Shown here: positions 48,690-57,971 of the stretch, in pieces
How the letters are laid out: every line of letters starts with the position of its first letter
Numbering within the stretch: position 1 is the stretch's first letter
Source: Hanleya hanleyi
Lineage: Eukaryota > Mollusca > Polyplacophora > Lepidopleurida > Hanleyidae
Length of the DNA: 64,000 nucleotides
Assembly: GCA_036873755.1 (NCBI GenBank)
Contig: JAVTVY010018918.1
Span: 1-64,000, forward strand
Reading direction: 5' to 3'
Position numbers and translations under genes: made by a program
The notes under the pieces: model-generated
What the model saw: the letters and a program-made list of their open reading frames with translations, nothing else
Told to the model about the DNA's origin: nothing
The model's database searches: none

Positions 48690-49520
48690 AATAGTGACCT
48701 TTCCATCATTCGATAGGCAGCCACGGGCCAGAGTAACGTATCCGACATTCGATAGGCAACCAGTAACGTTTCCGACATTCGATAGGCAACCACGGGCCAC
48801 AGTAAACTTTCCGACATTTCCGGCAGCCGCGGACCATGGTAAAATTGCTGACATCTGATAGACAGCCGCGAACAATGGCGAACTTGCCGATATTCAATAG
48901 ACAGCCATGAAACATGGTATAGTTTCCAACAATCAGTATGCAGCAACGGAAAATGATCACGTTTCCGGCATTCGATAGGCAGCTGAAGATCATGGTAACG
49001 TTTCCGACATTCGATATAGGCAGTCACTGACCATGCATGACGTTTCCAGCATTCGAAAGGTAGTCCCGTACCAAGGTATAGTTTCCAACAATCGATATGC
49101 AGCCACGAACCATAGTTCATATCTCGGTTACTTTTTCGAATGGTCTGACGGTACATTGTGGTCTAGTTATCTCAGTTGTTGCCGTCACTGCTCATGCGCA
49201 ACTGAGATAACTAGACCACAATGTACCGTAAAACAGCCGAGAAGAGTGATCGGGATATCCTCTATGGCAACGTTTCCGGAATTCGATAGGCAAGGATCAT
49301 GGCAAAGTTTCCGACATTCGACATACACTCACTGACCATGATTTAAATTTCCGAAATTCGATATAGGCAACCATATACAATGTTATCTTTTCCTACATTC
49401 AACATAGGCAGACACAGACCATCATAACGTTTCCAACATTCGATATAGGCAGCTACAGAATAGGATATTGTTTACGACATTCGACATAGGAAACCACAGA
49501 TCATGGTAACGTTTTCACAA
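48690..49520. repeat. About 39-bp minisatellite
   Basis: About twenty degenerate copies of a unit containing GTAACGTTTCCGACATTCGA and TAGGCAGCCACGGACCATG. Open frames of 60-250 residues on both strands follow the repeat and are not genes. A hairpin insertion lies at 49147-49231. Confidence 0.9.
49147..49231. repeat. 30-bp-arm hairpin inserted in the minisatellite
   Basis: Perfect inverted arms ACGGTACATTGTGGTCTAGT...CAGTT and AACTG...ACTAGACCACAATGTACCGT around a short loop containing CTGCTCATGCGCA. This interrupts the 39-bp repeat and is likely a tiny MITE or its excision product. Confidence 0.85.
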
Positions 49521-51159
49521 TGGTACAATATCTTTCTTACTATAGGTAAACATGCTCGTCTGTGTACATGCCCTATACGTTCGCCCAACCTCGGTAGAAA
49601 TAGAAAAAATGGCATCCCCTTGGCGAATAACCAATATGATAACGTCGAGTGGATCAGAGCGCCATCTATCTCATAAAATGGTGTGCATGGGAATCTTGCA
49701 CTTGGAACATTCCGTCATACTCGCCGTGAATACACTTCATGTTTATTCACAGATTGATTTTGACAATGACAATGACCATGAAAATAGCAATAACCATGGT
49801 ATTTTTATTCCAAGCATCGTAATATTGGCTACATGTGACTTTAACAACCAACATATAGAAAATATGCGGCATGTTACGGTATCCATCAGTTCGGTCGATG
49901 GGCTTTCAGTTTAGTCACAAAAATTGAAGCGCTCGTTGGGGGACAGTCCGACAATCTGCGCATGCGCAGTCGGGAAGTAGTAGAAAAAGAACATTTAAGG
50001 TGGGAGATTTGAGTAGAAAGTGCAAGTTCCTGGCCCAGTGCTGCACGTACATGCACTGGGGAAGTAGTAGAGAAAACGCATTTTGGGAAGCGCGTTTGGG
50101 GTGTATCTCATCCTCGTAGTGGTTTGAATTGAAAGTCCGTCATTCTGCGCATGCCCAGTCGGGCTAGAGGTACGCATGGAGAAAGAGAAGCACAGGGAAA
50201 CATATTAGGATCCTGGAACATTCATTCCTCTCACACCGTCCGTGTGTATGTAGGTAAAAAGGTCGGATGGAGAAATATGTCTTTGGAATCGTCAAAATAT
50301 GGGCGATAAATGCCTTAGAAATATCGGACTTGAGGATGCGATTACTGGATAAATCTTGGATAGAATTTACCTACCGCGAAATAATGAAAAGAGACTAACG
50401 CCAGTGTATAGCGAGTATGAGATTGCCAATATCGGCGAGTGTGGAAAATCAACACCGAGCTTGATGGTGGTCCTACAATTATACGGTTAAGTACTAAGGC
50501 CTACACTTATTGCATACCACGCTCCCACTTTTCAACGCGGGTCGTATTTTCAAGATTATCATATACAGATTTATCTGTGATCAAGCTTTTTCTGTGTGAA
50601 TCATCGTAACCAGCCCACATCGCACGTAATTCTCATTAAACACGAAGGATCATGACTACCTTATCAGCCTTGTCCTCTTGACACAATTTGTTTATCTGTC
50701 GTAGAGCGCCCCCTGCCAGCGGGATACAAAAAAAAAGAGGGGAAGAACTGGGACCGCAACGCTGTAAAGGCAATAGTTACAGATGGGAGAGATAAGACGT
50801 ATATATCTGATTTTTTGGGGTGTAACTGCTCAAGGGTCGACGGGACCCGCTAACGATATCTTGTACATCTGTGAAACTAATAATGTAATAGTATCAGGGC
50901 ATGTGTACTTTAGATATGAAAACATAACGCCCTTAACATGCTTACGAATTAGGCATATTCCACAACAATTGGGTGTATTTTGAAGGGCAAACCGATTGAA
51001 AGCAGTTCTTTTAGACGGCCAAATTACAGACGGATGGATTCACTCATTGCCCACATGCGTTCTCTTTTAAAATTCCATGAGCGACCTTGCGCAACCAACC
51101 TTGTTCAAGTCTTATATGCCATCGCCAGCTTCCGAAATTAAAAGAGCACATACTGCTAG
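49521..51159. other. No gene recognised; NRF1-like palindromes
   Basis: Non-coding. A 120-residue plus-strand frame at 49552-49914 has no recognisable domain and no splice signals, and I do not call it. Two related blocks of about 100 bp contain TGCGCATGCGCA (49957-49968) and TGCGCATGCCCA (50145-50156), resembling NRF1 sites. They also share GGGAAGTAGTAGA. This may be a CpG-rich regulatory patch or an old duplication. Confidence 0.4.
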
Positions 51160-51167
51160 TTTCATTC

Positions 51168-51627
51168 ACAGTTGCCTGGCTTGTGGTATATTGGATGGTC
51201 GATCTCCACGTATAAATTTTTTCAATAAATTGTGAAAATTAATAAATATATATATAATTTTTTTTAATCGATTTTTTTTTCTAAGTATATTTCTCTTTCA
51301 TCTTTGGCTCAATTAAAGTCATTCTCTTTTATGTCACGCCGAGTTACTACAGTTCTTAATTATCTACCATACCCTGTCCTCTATGACATATCTTTTATTC
51401 TATGTCAAAAAGAACAGGGTATGGTAGATAATTAAAAACTATGGAAACTCGGCTAATTGACTCGGCTATTTAATTGACCCAAAGATGAAAGAGAAATACA
51501 CTTAAAAAAAAAGAAAAAAATCGATTTAATAAAATATATATATATATTTATCAATTTTCATAATTTATTGAAAAAATTTATACGTAGACATCGACCATCC
51601 AATTTCCCACAGGCCAGGCAGCTGTGG
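51168..51627. mobile_element. 460-bp foldback MITE, left copy
   Basis: An almost complete palindrome: the outer arms CAGTTGCCTGGC and GCCAGGCAGCTG, then GGATGGTCGAT, AT-rich runs, TTTCTCTTTCATCTTTGG and TAATTATCTACCATACCCTG are all mirrored around about 51395. A direct repeat TTTCATTC flanks it (51160-51167 and 51628-51635), suggesting an 8-bp target duplication of hAT type. However, the right copy of that motif overlaps a neighbouring element's end. A second copy starts at 63587. Confidence 0.85.
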
Positions 51628-51630
51628 TTT

Positions 51631-51884
51631 CATTCTCATTCTGAGAGTTAGGCCTTCGTGATTGCGAGATAACGACTCTCACGTAAATGGAAGCCATGCC
51701 ACCATTTTGACAGCTTGCTCTTACCTCAAGGATATAATGAAATTTTCGGCCCATTGCTTACTTTATCAACAGTTAACGTCCAATTCAAAATTTCAAACTC
51801 TTGAATAGTGTAGGATAGGGAAGACCGAGGCTCGTTTAAACACCGTGTAGGATAATACAATGCGATTTTCTCGTCACCCCTGGG
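51631..51884. other. MULE-like MITE fragment and Polinton left flank
   Basis: From CATTCTC at 51631 to about 51705 the sequence resembles the first 75 bp of the 412-bp insertion at 61849 (shared CTCTCACGTAAATGGAAGCC or its relative). The remainder is unique host DNA. The last six bases, CCTGGG at 51879-51884, are the left target duplication of the Polinton. Confidence 0.6.
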
Positions 51885-53813
51885 AGTAGTATACAGAGTT
51901 GATTTAAGGCAACATTGACCTTTGATCTCAAAAATTTGCATATTCTCATGATGCAACACCAAAGGTCATTGAGTGCACTGCTCTGTATCATATCCAATTG
52001 TGACCTATAGACAGCCAACCAGAAGCGAGTATTTTGACCTCGAATTCCTCCGCCGTGATGCGGTCAGGCGGTGATGCGGTCTGCTTCCGCGGACAGAAAG
52101 TAGTCCCAAATACGTGGGTTTTCGTGAGAGTGTCCGGCAATCTCCAGGGGCGATAGAGTCCCCTAGTAGACCGATTAGGTCGAGTGAGGTGTCAAAGTGA
52201 AGCGCTCCTCCAGGGCCATCATGGGTGGCTGTATGTAAAATTAGGATTTGTCCCGAAAATTTAAAAAGCGGAACACGGACTTTATCCCTAAACTAGGGGA
52301 AAACTCCTATCAGCCCTGTCCGAAAGGGATAATATCGGTCCCCCGGATTATCGGGGTCTGTTTATCAAGTCATGGGTGGCTGTATGTAAAATTAGGATTT
52401 GTCCCGAAAATATAAAAAGCACAACACGGACTTTATCCCTAAACTAGGGGGAAACTTCTATCAACCCTATCCAAAAGGGGTCATATCGGTCCCTAGGCTT
52501 ATCGGGGCCTGCCTATCAAGTTATGGGTGGGTGCATGTAAAATCAGGCTTTTTCCCGAAAATATGAAAAACGGAACACGGACTTTACCCCTAAACTAGGG
52601 GAAAACCCCTATCAAGAGCGTATATTGACTCCCATTGACCTTTGACCTCCAGTATAGAGTGCGTATATTCAATACCATTGACCTTTGACCTCAAAAATTT
52701 GCATATCGTGACCTTTGACAACCAATCAGAAGCGAGTATTCTGACCTCGTCTGACTGTATGGAATGCATGTACTGACTTGGTACTGGGGTTTTTCCATCA
52801 CGGTTGTGCGCAGGTGTGTGGTATGACGTCACTTCCGGTCTGCGTGAATCGGGCGTGACCTGGGTATATGGGGTGCATGTACTGACTTGTATCTGGGTTT
52901 TTCCCATCACGGGAAGGTCACGTGATCAGTTCAAGGTCATATCCAGTACAGAGTGCGTATATTTACTGCCATTGACCTTTGACCTCAAACATTTGCATAT
53001 CGTGACCTTTCACAGCCAATCAGAAGCGAGTATTTTGACCTCGTCTGACTGTATGGAATGCATGTACTGACTTGTATCTGGGGGTGTTCCATCACGGTTG
53101 TGCGCAGGTGTAGCTTATGACGTCACTTCCGGTCTGCGTGAATCGGGCGTGACCTGAGTATGGGATGCATGTACTGACTTGGTTCTGGGTTTTTTCCATC
53201 ACGGAGAGGTCACGTGATCACACTAGTTCAAGGTCATTTGAATGATAGGAATGCATGTACTGACCTGTTAATTCATCCGGGGACTTGTTTACATCCGGGT
53301 CAATCATTGTCGTGGGTCTGCGCAAGTGTGTGACGTCACTTCCGGTTTCACTAAAACTACCTCCGAACACAGAAGAGTTCCAATTTTCCCTTAGACGTGT
53401 GGTCCGGATTTTCCATCCGGATATTCCCCGGCCCGGCCCGGCCCGGCCGCAGCGCGCGCGGGTTATAAGGCCGCACGCCTGCGCGGCATCACCGGAAGTG
53501 CGCGGGTGAATTTCGGGACAAAAGGTCACATCCAGGTCAAAAGGTCAAAGGTCCCCCTTCCGGCAAGTTTCGGCCCTCTCCGGGCCAATAGATAGCCTTT
53601 ATCCATCGTTCCGAAGCATCCATGTATAGAGGGGGGTCTCCGACAATATTACCATCTATTTATCCATGTTAAATGGCCAGTGGAGAACCCCCAGTTTTCC
53701 CCAGAACCGTATTGGCACGATAAAATACATGAAACCATGGAACTTATAGTAATAAACTTAATCTATAGGTGTTGGGCGAGTCTCCACTCGCCGTCTTCCT
53801 GGTCGTTACCCTT
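51885..53813 (+). repeat. Polinton left terminal inverted repeat
   Basis: About 1.93 kb, pairing with the right repeat (about 59950-62863). From the outside in: a 360-bp unique outer part; three copies of a unit of about 140 bp (CATGGGTGGCTGTATGTAAA, then CACGGACTTTATCCCTAAAC); several units with CATGTACTGACTTG, GACGTCACTTCCGGTCTGCG and CACGTGATCA; a GC-rich stretch (53428-53470); and an inner part ending at CACTCGCCGTCTTCCTGGT. Perfect or near-perfect TGACCTTTGACCT motifs occur at 51916, 52636, 52679 and 52973. Confidence 0.9.
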
Positions 53814-54101
53814 AACCGCTGACATGAGCTTTAACTTTTAGCCTTTTAACCTTTAACAGTCGCATGTAAACACACCCATAGCGGTTCCTCCAGCGTGGAT
53901 GTGCTGTGATGGAGGGGCTAATAAAAGGATTGACCTGTAATCTTTGCTGTTGTTGTTGCTCTCTTTTTGGACTAACCAATCAGAATAGTACGTATCACGG
54001 ACTACACCCGTAGAGCTACGTATAGGCGCGCATGTGTGACATGGTCTATAAAACACGTCCCCCTCTGTATCCCACACCCCAATTCCTACGGCTGCAGAGC
54101 C
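53814..54101 (+). promoter_or_regulatory. Leftmost Polinton promoter region
   Basis: It carries a CCAAT box (ACCAATCAGAAT at about 53975-53986) and a TATA box (TATAAAA at 54047-54053), placed about 50 bp before the first gene's likely start. No coding sequence is seen between the inverted repeat and this promoter. Confidence 0.6.
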
Positions 54102-54401
54102 GTGACGGACACCCATCCCTATGCGCCTCGCATTTTACAGCATGCGACCGTGGTTAATTCACTCACGGATTACCGAGCAGTGGTTCGGTCCATGTTTGAG
54201 GATGGTAACGACAACGAGGGGCGACGCCAGATCCTGAAAGAGTTCACAGAAGCGGTCCTCGACAGCGTGCACTCGATGGAGAGGTGTGCTATCACTCACC
54301 ACTACTGGACTATGGACAACGAGCGCTCACGCCAGAACCAGCGACGGCTCGTTGGCCTAGTAATGGTCTTTGCCCTATTGACCCTGACGCTGGGGCAATG
54401 A
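54102..54401 (+). CDS. Polinton small tail-anchored protein
   Basis: A 99-codon frame just downstream of a TATA box. There is no ATG at the expected start: the frame is open from GTG at 54102 (Val-Thr-Asp-Thr-His), probably a mutated ATG, and the first in-frame ATG is at 54192. Residues 31-80 are charged and probably helical. A hydrophobic C-terminal segment (LVGLVMVFALLTLTLG) ends the protein, as in a tail anchor. The stop overlaps the ATG of the next small frame (ATGA at 54398-54401). Function is unknown; Polintons and adintoviruses commonly carry small membrane proteins. Confidence 0.5.
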   Translation: MTDTHPYAPRILQHATVVNSLTDYRAVVRSMFEDGNDNEGRRQILKEFTEAVLDSVHSMERCAITHHYWTMDNERSRQNQRRLVGLVMVFALLTLTLGQ

Positions 54402-54459
54402 CAGCGACAGAAAAAGAACGGTTCTTCAGAGCCTCCACGGATGCGCTTATGTGCAACCG

Positions 54460-54480
54460 ATATATACGAGGGTGTCACAG
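54460..54480 (+). promoter_or_regulatory. Degenerate copy of the Polinton TATA motif
   Basis: ATATATACGAGGGTGTCACA resembles the motif at 54535 and 55119. It is followed by the same GTCATTGGGTCAACCATGTC block as the next promoter, so it looks like a duplicated and decayed promoter and leader. Confidence 0.6.
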
Positions 54481-54534
54481 TGTGCGACATTCACCGTTCG
54501 TCATTGGGTCAACCATGTCACCGAGGGACCTGAC

Positions 54535-54555
54535 CATAAATACGAGAGACAGTCA
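54535..54555 (+). promoter_or_regulatory. TATA-type promoter motif for the first paralogue
   Basis: CATAAATACGAGAGACAGTC ends 24 bases before the ATG at 54579. The same 18-base core AAATACGAGAGACAGTCA precedes the second paralogue at 55119-55140, arguing for a shared expression signal. Confidence 0.75.
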
Positions 54556-54578
54556 GAGTGTGTGTCATTGGGTCAACC

Positions 54579-55070
54579 ATGTCACCAGTCCTACGAGCCA
54601 TCCTTCCCCTTACACCCGGGGTGGGGTTACACGTCTATGAAGATAAAGTCACCATCGTTGAAGACCGTGGAGATGTTTGCTGGTCGCGCGCTGAGACCGT
54701 ATCGAATACGGTTACGCTACACCGTGACGGCTGGACCAAATTTAAACGGGTGTTGAGCGGTGAGCTCGACGGAAACCTCATCCACATAGGCAATGCCATC
54801 TACGTACACCATGAACCCTTCTTCCCATGCCTTGGCCGTTACCAAGATCCTACGCGAGGCTTCACCCTAGACCCCGATCTGTGGACAGCCTTCAAGAAAG
54901 TGGTGCCTACCGTGGACCAGCTGTTTACACCGGACGAGCGGTCAGCTGTTCAGTTGGCTCGTGCCCTGAGTGAAGCGGCGGCAGAACCCAACGAACAAAT
55001 TACCAAACCCAGCGATGAAGCGGAGGCAGACGACGATGCCATTGATTATCCGGCTAGACTGTCAGCCTAG
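54579..55070 (+). CDS. Polinton small protein A, possibly PC4-like
   Basis: It encodes 163 residues. I chose the ATG at 54579 because MSPVLRAILPLTPGV aligns with the start of protein B (MTEHIIRAFLSLTPE); the upstream in-frame ATG lies within the promoter. Shared blocks are VYxDKVxIxE, GWTKFKRVLSGEL and a second ...LxPxLWxAxxxxVxxVDxxxT block. Both halves resemble the C-terminal strand-plus-helix signature of PC4-type single-strand DNA binders (I-x-L-x-x-x-x-W-x-x-L/F-K). That assignment is weak and made by eye. The tail is acidic. It may be a virion DNA-binding or transcription factor. Confidence 0.65.
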   Translation: MSPVLRAILPLTPGVGLHVYEDKVTIVEDRGDVCWSRAETVSNTVTLHRDGWTKFKRVLSGELDGNLIHIGNAIYVHHEPFFPCLGRYQDPTRGFTLDPDLWTAFKKVVPTVDQLFTPDERSAVQLARALSEAAAEPNEQITKPSDEAEADDDAIDYPARLSA

Positions 55071-55118
55071 TGACATGACCACCCGATCCTTTGATCTCAC
55101 GTCATAAACTTTTTCTCC

Positions 55119-55140
55119 ATATAAATACGAGAGACAGTCA
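55119..55140 (+). promoter_or_regulatory. TATA-type promoter motif for the second paralogue
   Basis: TATAAATACGAGAGACAGTC, 27 bases before the ATG at 55167. It is the best copy of the shared Polinton promoter motif. Confidence 0.75.
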
Positions 55141-55166
55141 AATCTTGTACCATTCACGTACTGACC

Positions 55167-55649
55167 ATGACGGAGCATATAATACGGGCGTTTCTGAGCT
55201 TGACCCCCGAGATTTTCCTGTACGTCTATGCGGATAAGGTCGATATCATGGAGGAGGTGGGAGACATCTGTGATGCAGACCCTACACAACCGTGCCCGGC
55301 TAACATTCGTCTCTCCCGGAAGGGCTGGACCAAATTCAAACGGGTGTTGTCTGGTGAACTGGAGGGCGATCTCATCCACTTGTGTCACGATGTGTACATC
55401 CGACGCGGGCCCTTCTTTGCTCAATTGGCTCGGCTATATGGGGGTACAGTGCATGTTACCCTTCACCCTGTTCTATGGTCTGCATTGGAAGATGCCGTGG
55501 CAGATGTGGATCGAGTGCTTACAGAGAAAGAGCGGTCATCAGACGAGTTGGACTGGTCATTTACCATGGACAACGTGCTGGCAGAAGTCAACGAAGAAAA
55601 TCAGAAAGAAACTCCGGCCCAAGATATACCCGTTATAAATAAACGATAG
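55167..55649 (+). CDS. Polinton small protein B, paralogue of A
   Basis: It encodes 160 residues, intact. It aligns with protein A along most of its length: an N-terminal hydrophobic-helical start, VYADKVDIMEE, the strand-helix block RLSRKGWTKFKRVLSGELEG, then IRRGPFF and the second strand-helix block LHPVLWSALEDAVADVDRVL. The C-terminus is acidic and Lys-ending. Tandem duplication of gene plus promoter is the simplest origin. The proposed PC4-like nature is tentative. The integrase gene begins 27 bases after its stop. Confidence 0.65.
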   Translation: MTEHIIRAFLSLTPEIFLYVYADKVDIMEEVGDICDADPTQPCPANIRLSRKGWTKFKRVLSGELEGDLIHLCHDVYIRRGPFFAQLARLYGGTVHVTLHPVLWSALEDAVADVDRVLTEKERSSDELDWSFTMDNVLAEVNEENQKETPAQDIPVINKR

Positions 55650-55676
55650 AGCCAGGGTCCATCATCATTTGTCACC

Positions 55677-57351
55677 ATGAAGAGTTGGGAGAAGGCGTTG
55701 GATAACTTATGCTACACTCCCGAAAGTCCGGTGGCCTATAGTGCATTGTTGGCTCTCTATCGAGCGGCCAAACCCCAGGGGATACAACGTGCCCAAGTCC
55801 GAGATTGGTTAAAAAAACAACACACCTATACCTTACATCGATCTGTCCGTCGCCATTTTCTACGGAACCGGATCATCTTGGGTGGTATAGTTGCCCAGTG
55901 GCAAGCGGATTTGGTCGATATGAGCGCCTTTGCCAAACACAACGATGGAATCGGTATATCTTGACGTGCCTCGATACCCTGTCGAAGTGGGTGGTACCCA
56001 TCCGGACGAAAACGGGGGCGAATCTCATAGCGGCGTTCACGGACATCTTCAAGACCGGGCGCAAACCCTTGTATTTGCAAACCGACGAAGGCAAAGAATT
56101 CATCAACAGACCGTTCCTGAAAGCCCAGAAGGTGTTTTTCTTCCATACGTACAACGAGACCAATGCTTCCGTTGTGGAAAGGTTCAACAGGACATTCAAA
56201 GGCCGCATGTATAAATATTTCACCTATGGGTGCACTCCAGGGATTCTTCCACTCGGCATGGAATAGACTATGGGTCCGTTTTTAGGCCACCAATTATCGT
56301 AAAATTTTCAACCCAAATCATTTATATGTATATATTTTCTGAAAGAGCATGATTAAACTATCATTTTAAGACATAGCGCTGCTATGTTATAGAAAAATGA
56401 ATCTCGTACATTCCCTTCCAGTCTTGCTTCATTTTTTCTAAAAAACTTCTTAAAATGTCGACAAATGGCCAAATTCGGCTCAATTTCCAGAAAAATCTGT
56501 AAGAGCGATTTCAATTAAACTTCTTACTCACCTTCCCTGATCCGGTCTCAACTTAAAAAGGCAAACAAAAGTGGGGTCAACCTGCCAGTTTTTTGTCAGA
56601 TTTTCTTCCCGTAAATGAGTCAAGATTTTTAGGCACGCCCATGATTCCGATCAGCGTGTAGGCGAAGCCAGCCATCGATTTGTACGTGCTCGTTTGCAGC
56701 GTTGATAATACTGAATGCGATGGTATTATAGATATAAGCTATTAAGAAGACAAGAAGAAGTATGATGTAGCAGAACACGGGCAGTCTATCGTATTATGAA
56801 ATTAGACAGGGGCCATTACTACGAAACTGTGGAGGGCCACCTATAAGAATACAAGGCGGTACATCGATGCTCTCCCGAAACTTGTGAGTGGTTACAATCG
56901 AGCCTATCACCAGAGTATAGAGAGAGCCCACATTACCGTGACCCAACGCAATGAAGCCCAAGTCCTGCGTGTCTTGTACCCCAGGCAATCGCAGCGAACG
57001 TCGAAGGAGGTGTTCAGAGTCGGGGACCCTGTACGGATCAGTAAAGTCAAATGTCAATTTGAGAAAAGTTACTTGCCCAACTGGAGCGATGAACACTTCC
57101 TGATTAAACGCCGCCTACCCCGACAGCAGCGAGTCTATGAACTGGAAGATCTTCAAGGGGAACCGTTGCTAGGGACGTTTTACGAGACGGAATTACAGCC
57201 TGTCGTAAAAACAAAGCAAGACTACTACACGGCGTAGCAGATTTTGAAAACCGAGCGACGCCGTGGCAAACTGTTTCATTTCGTGAAATGGCAAGGCTGG
57301 CCCAGTTCCTTCAATTCCTGGGTCGCGGCCAACCAGGTGAAACGACTATAA
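55677..57351 (+). pseudogene. Polinton integrase (retroviral type with chromodomain), broken
   Basis: The original product was a DDE integrase of about 350 residues. It has an N-terminal ALYRAAK...WLKKQHTYTLHR region, a catalytic core with Asp78 (QWQADLVDM), a second Asp in LQTDEGKEF and Glu in VVERFNRTF, a connecting part (DPVRISK...F...NWSDEHFLI) and a C-terminal chromodomain (FHFVKWQGWP...NSWV). Three lesions are visible: a 1-base frameshift near 55957-55960, a 610-bp insertion at 56228-56837 flanked by a 7-bp duplication, and an in-frame TAG at 57235-57237 before the chromodomain. The start ATG has a good context (GTCACCATGA). The enzyme would integrate element DNA and make the 6-bp duplication. 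Confidence 0.9.
56228..56837. mobile_element. 610-bp insertion in the integrase gene
   Basis: Flanked by direct repeats CACCTAT at 56221-56227 and 56838-56844. Integrase coding resumes in the correct frame immediately after the second repeat, which proves insertion. The insert is AT-rich, unlike the Polinton around it, and has no recognised coding capacity. Its ends (GGGTGCACTCC... and ...ACTGTGGAGGGC) show at most weak inverted similarity. The family is unknown. Confidence 0.85.
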
Positions 57352-57353
57352 AG
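57347..57353 (+). promoter_or_regulatory. TATA box for the membrane-protein gene
   Basis: TATAAAG overlaps the integrase stop codon (TAA at 57349-57351) and lies about 50 bp before the ATG at 57402. The packing is typical of compact viral genomes. Confidence 0.6.
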
Positions 57354-57401
57354 CCAGACATCACTACCGTCATCCTTCATTCCACGTTCGACCACGGTGC
57401 T

Positions 57402-57971
57402 ATGGACAAACAGCAGCTGCCTCTGAACACAGCGTCTCCCAAAACGTGCAAAGCGCAAGTGGGCTTTGTGGTGATATTGCTAACCCTGCTGAGTGTGTTG
57501 TACGGAGGTGTGTTTTACGACGTAGCCTATCTCAGCACTCTACTTAACCAACTTAGAACTCCAGCTGTGAGTGGCAGTCAAACCAGTCTACAGACCTTCT
57601 CTACACCAGTCAACCCCGTGATCGAAACGAGCCCAGTCATCACCACCACACCACGTGTACAAGCCACATCGAGCTCCATACCGACTATACAGTCCACACC
57701 TACACCAAGTACATCCACTACGTCTCAAAACCCACCGGATTGCATCACTCACAGTGAACGCCCATCGACAACGACGACCGACGTTGTACCCACCACCACC
57801 CCAGTTCGCTCGCACCAAATTTACAAGAGCGGGTTACCACGACAGCGGATACACCTTCCCCAACCATGGACCCTCGGTGGCAGCATCCCTTCACTTGCAT
57901 CATCGCAGGACCGACGGGCTCCGGCAAAACGCACTTCGTCAGGAAGCTCCTTCAACACGCCGACAGCATGA
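57402..57971 (+). CDS. Polinton Ser/Thr-rich membrane protein
   Basis: It encodes 189 residues from the ATG at 57402, which follows a TATA box. An upstream in-frame ATG lies inside the integrase 3' end. A hydrophobic helix at about residues 20-37 (VGFVVILLTLLSVLYGGVF) is followed by a Ser/Thr/Pro-rich region (TTTPRVQATSSSIPTIQSTP), likely heavily O-glycosylated if lumenal or extracellular. The last 35 codons overlap the ATPase gene in another frame and may result from a frameshift that removed the true stop. It could be a virion surface or fusion-accessory protein. No family recognised. Confidence 0.55.
   Translation: MDKQQLPLNTASPKTCKAQVGFVVILLTLLSVLYGGVFYDVAYLSTLLNQLRTPAVSGSQTSLQTFSTPVNPVIETSPVITTTPRVQATSSSIPTIQSTPTPSTSTTSQNPPDCITHSERPSTTTTDVVPTTTPVRSHQIYKSGLPRQRIHLPQPWTLGGSIPSLASSQDRRAPAKRTSSGSSFNTPTA

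Larger units (their letters stand above)
54398..54640 (+). pseudogene. Short frame overlapping the previous stop; doubtful
   Basis: It starts at ATG in an ATGA overlap and begins MTATEKERFFRASTDALMCN, then runs through the two promoter-like repeats before the next gene. Only the first 30 or so codons look coding. It is probably a remnant of a small gene truncated by promoter duplication. It may also be chance. Confidence 0.3.

Noticed and set aside
48401..49156. 251-residue minus-strand frame
   Set aside because: It consists of the 39-bp minisatellite plus the (CCAA)n-tailed insertion; no conserved protein.
49552..49914. 120-residue plus-strand frame
   Set aside because: No recognised domain, biased and low-complexity in part (DNDNDHENSNNH), no splice or conservation evidence.
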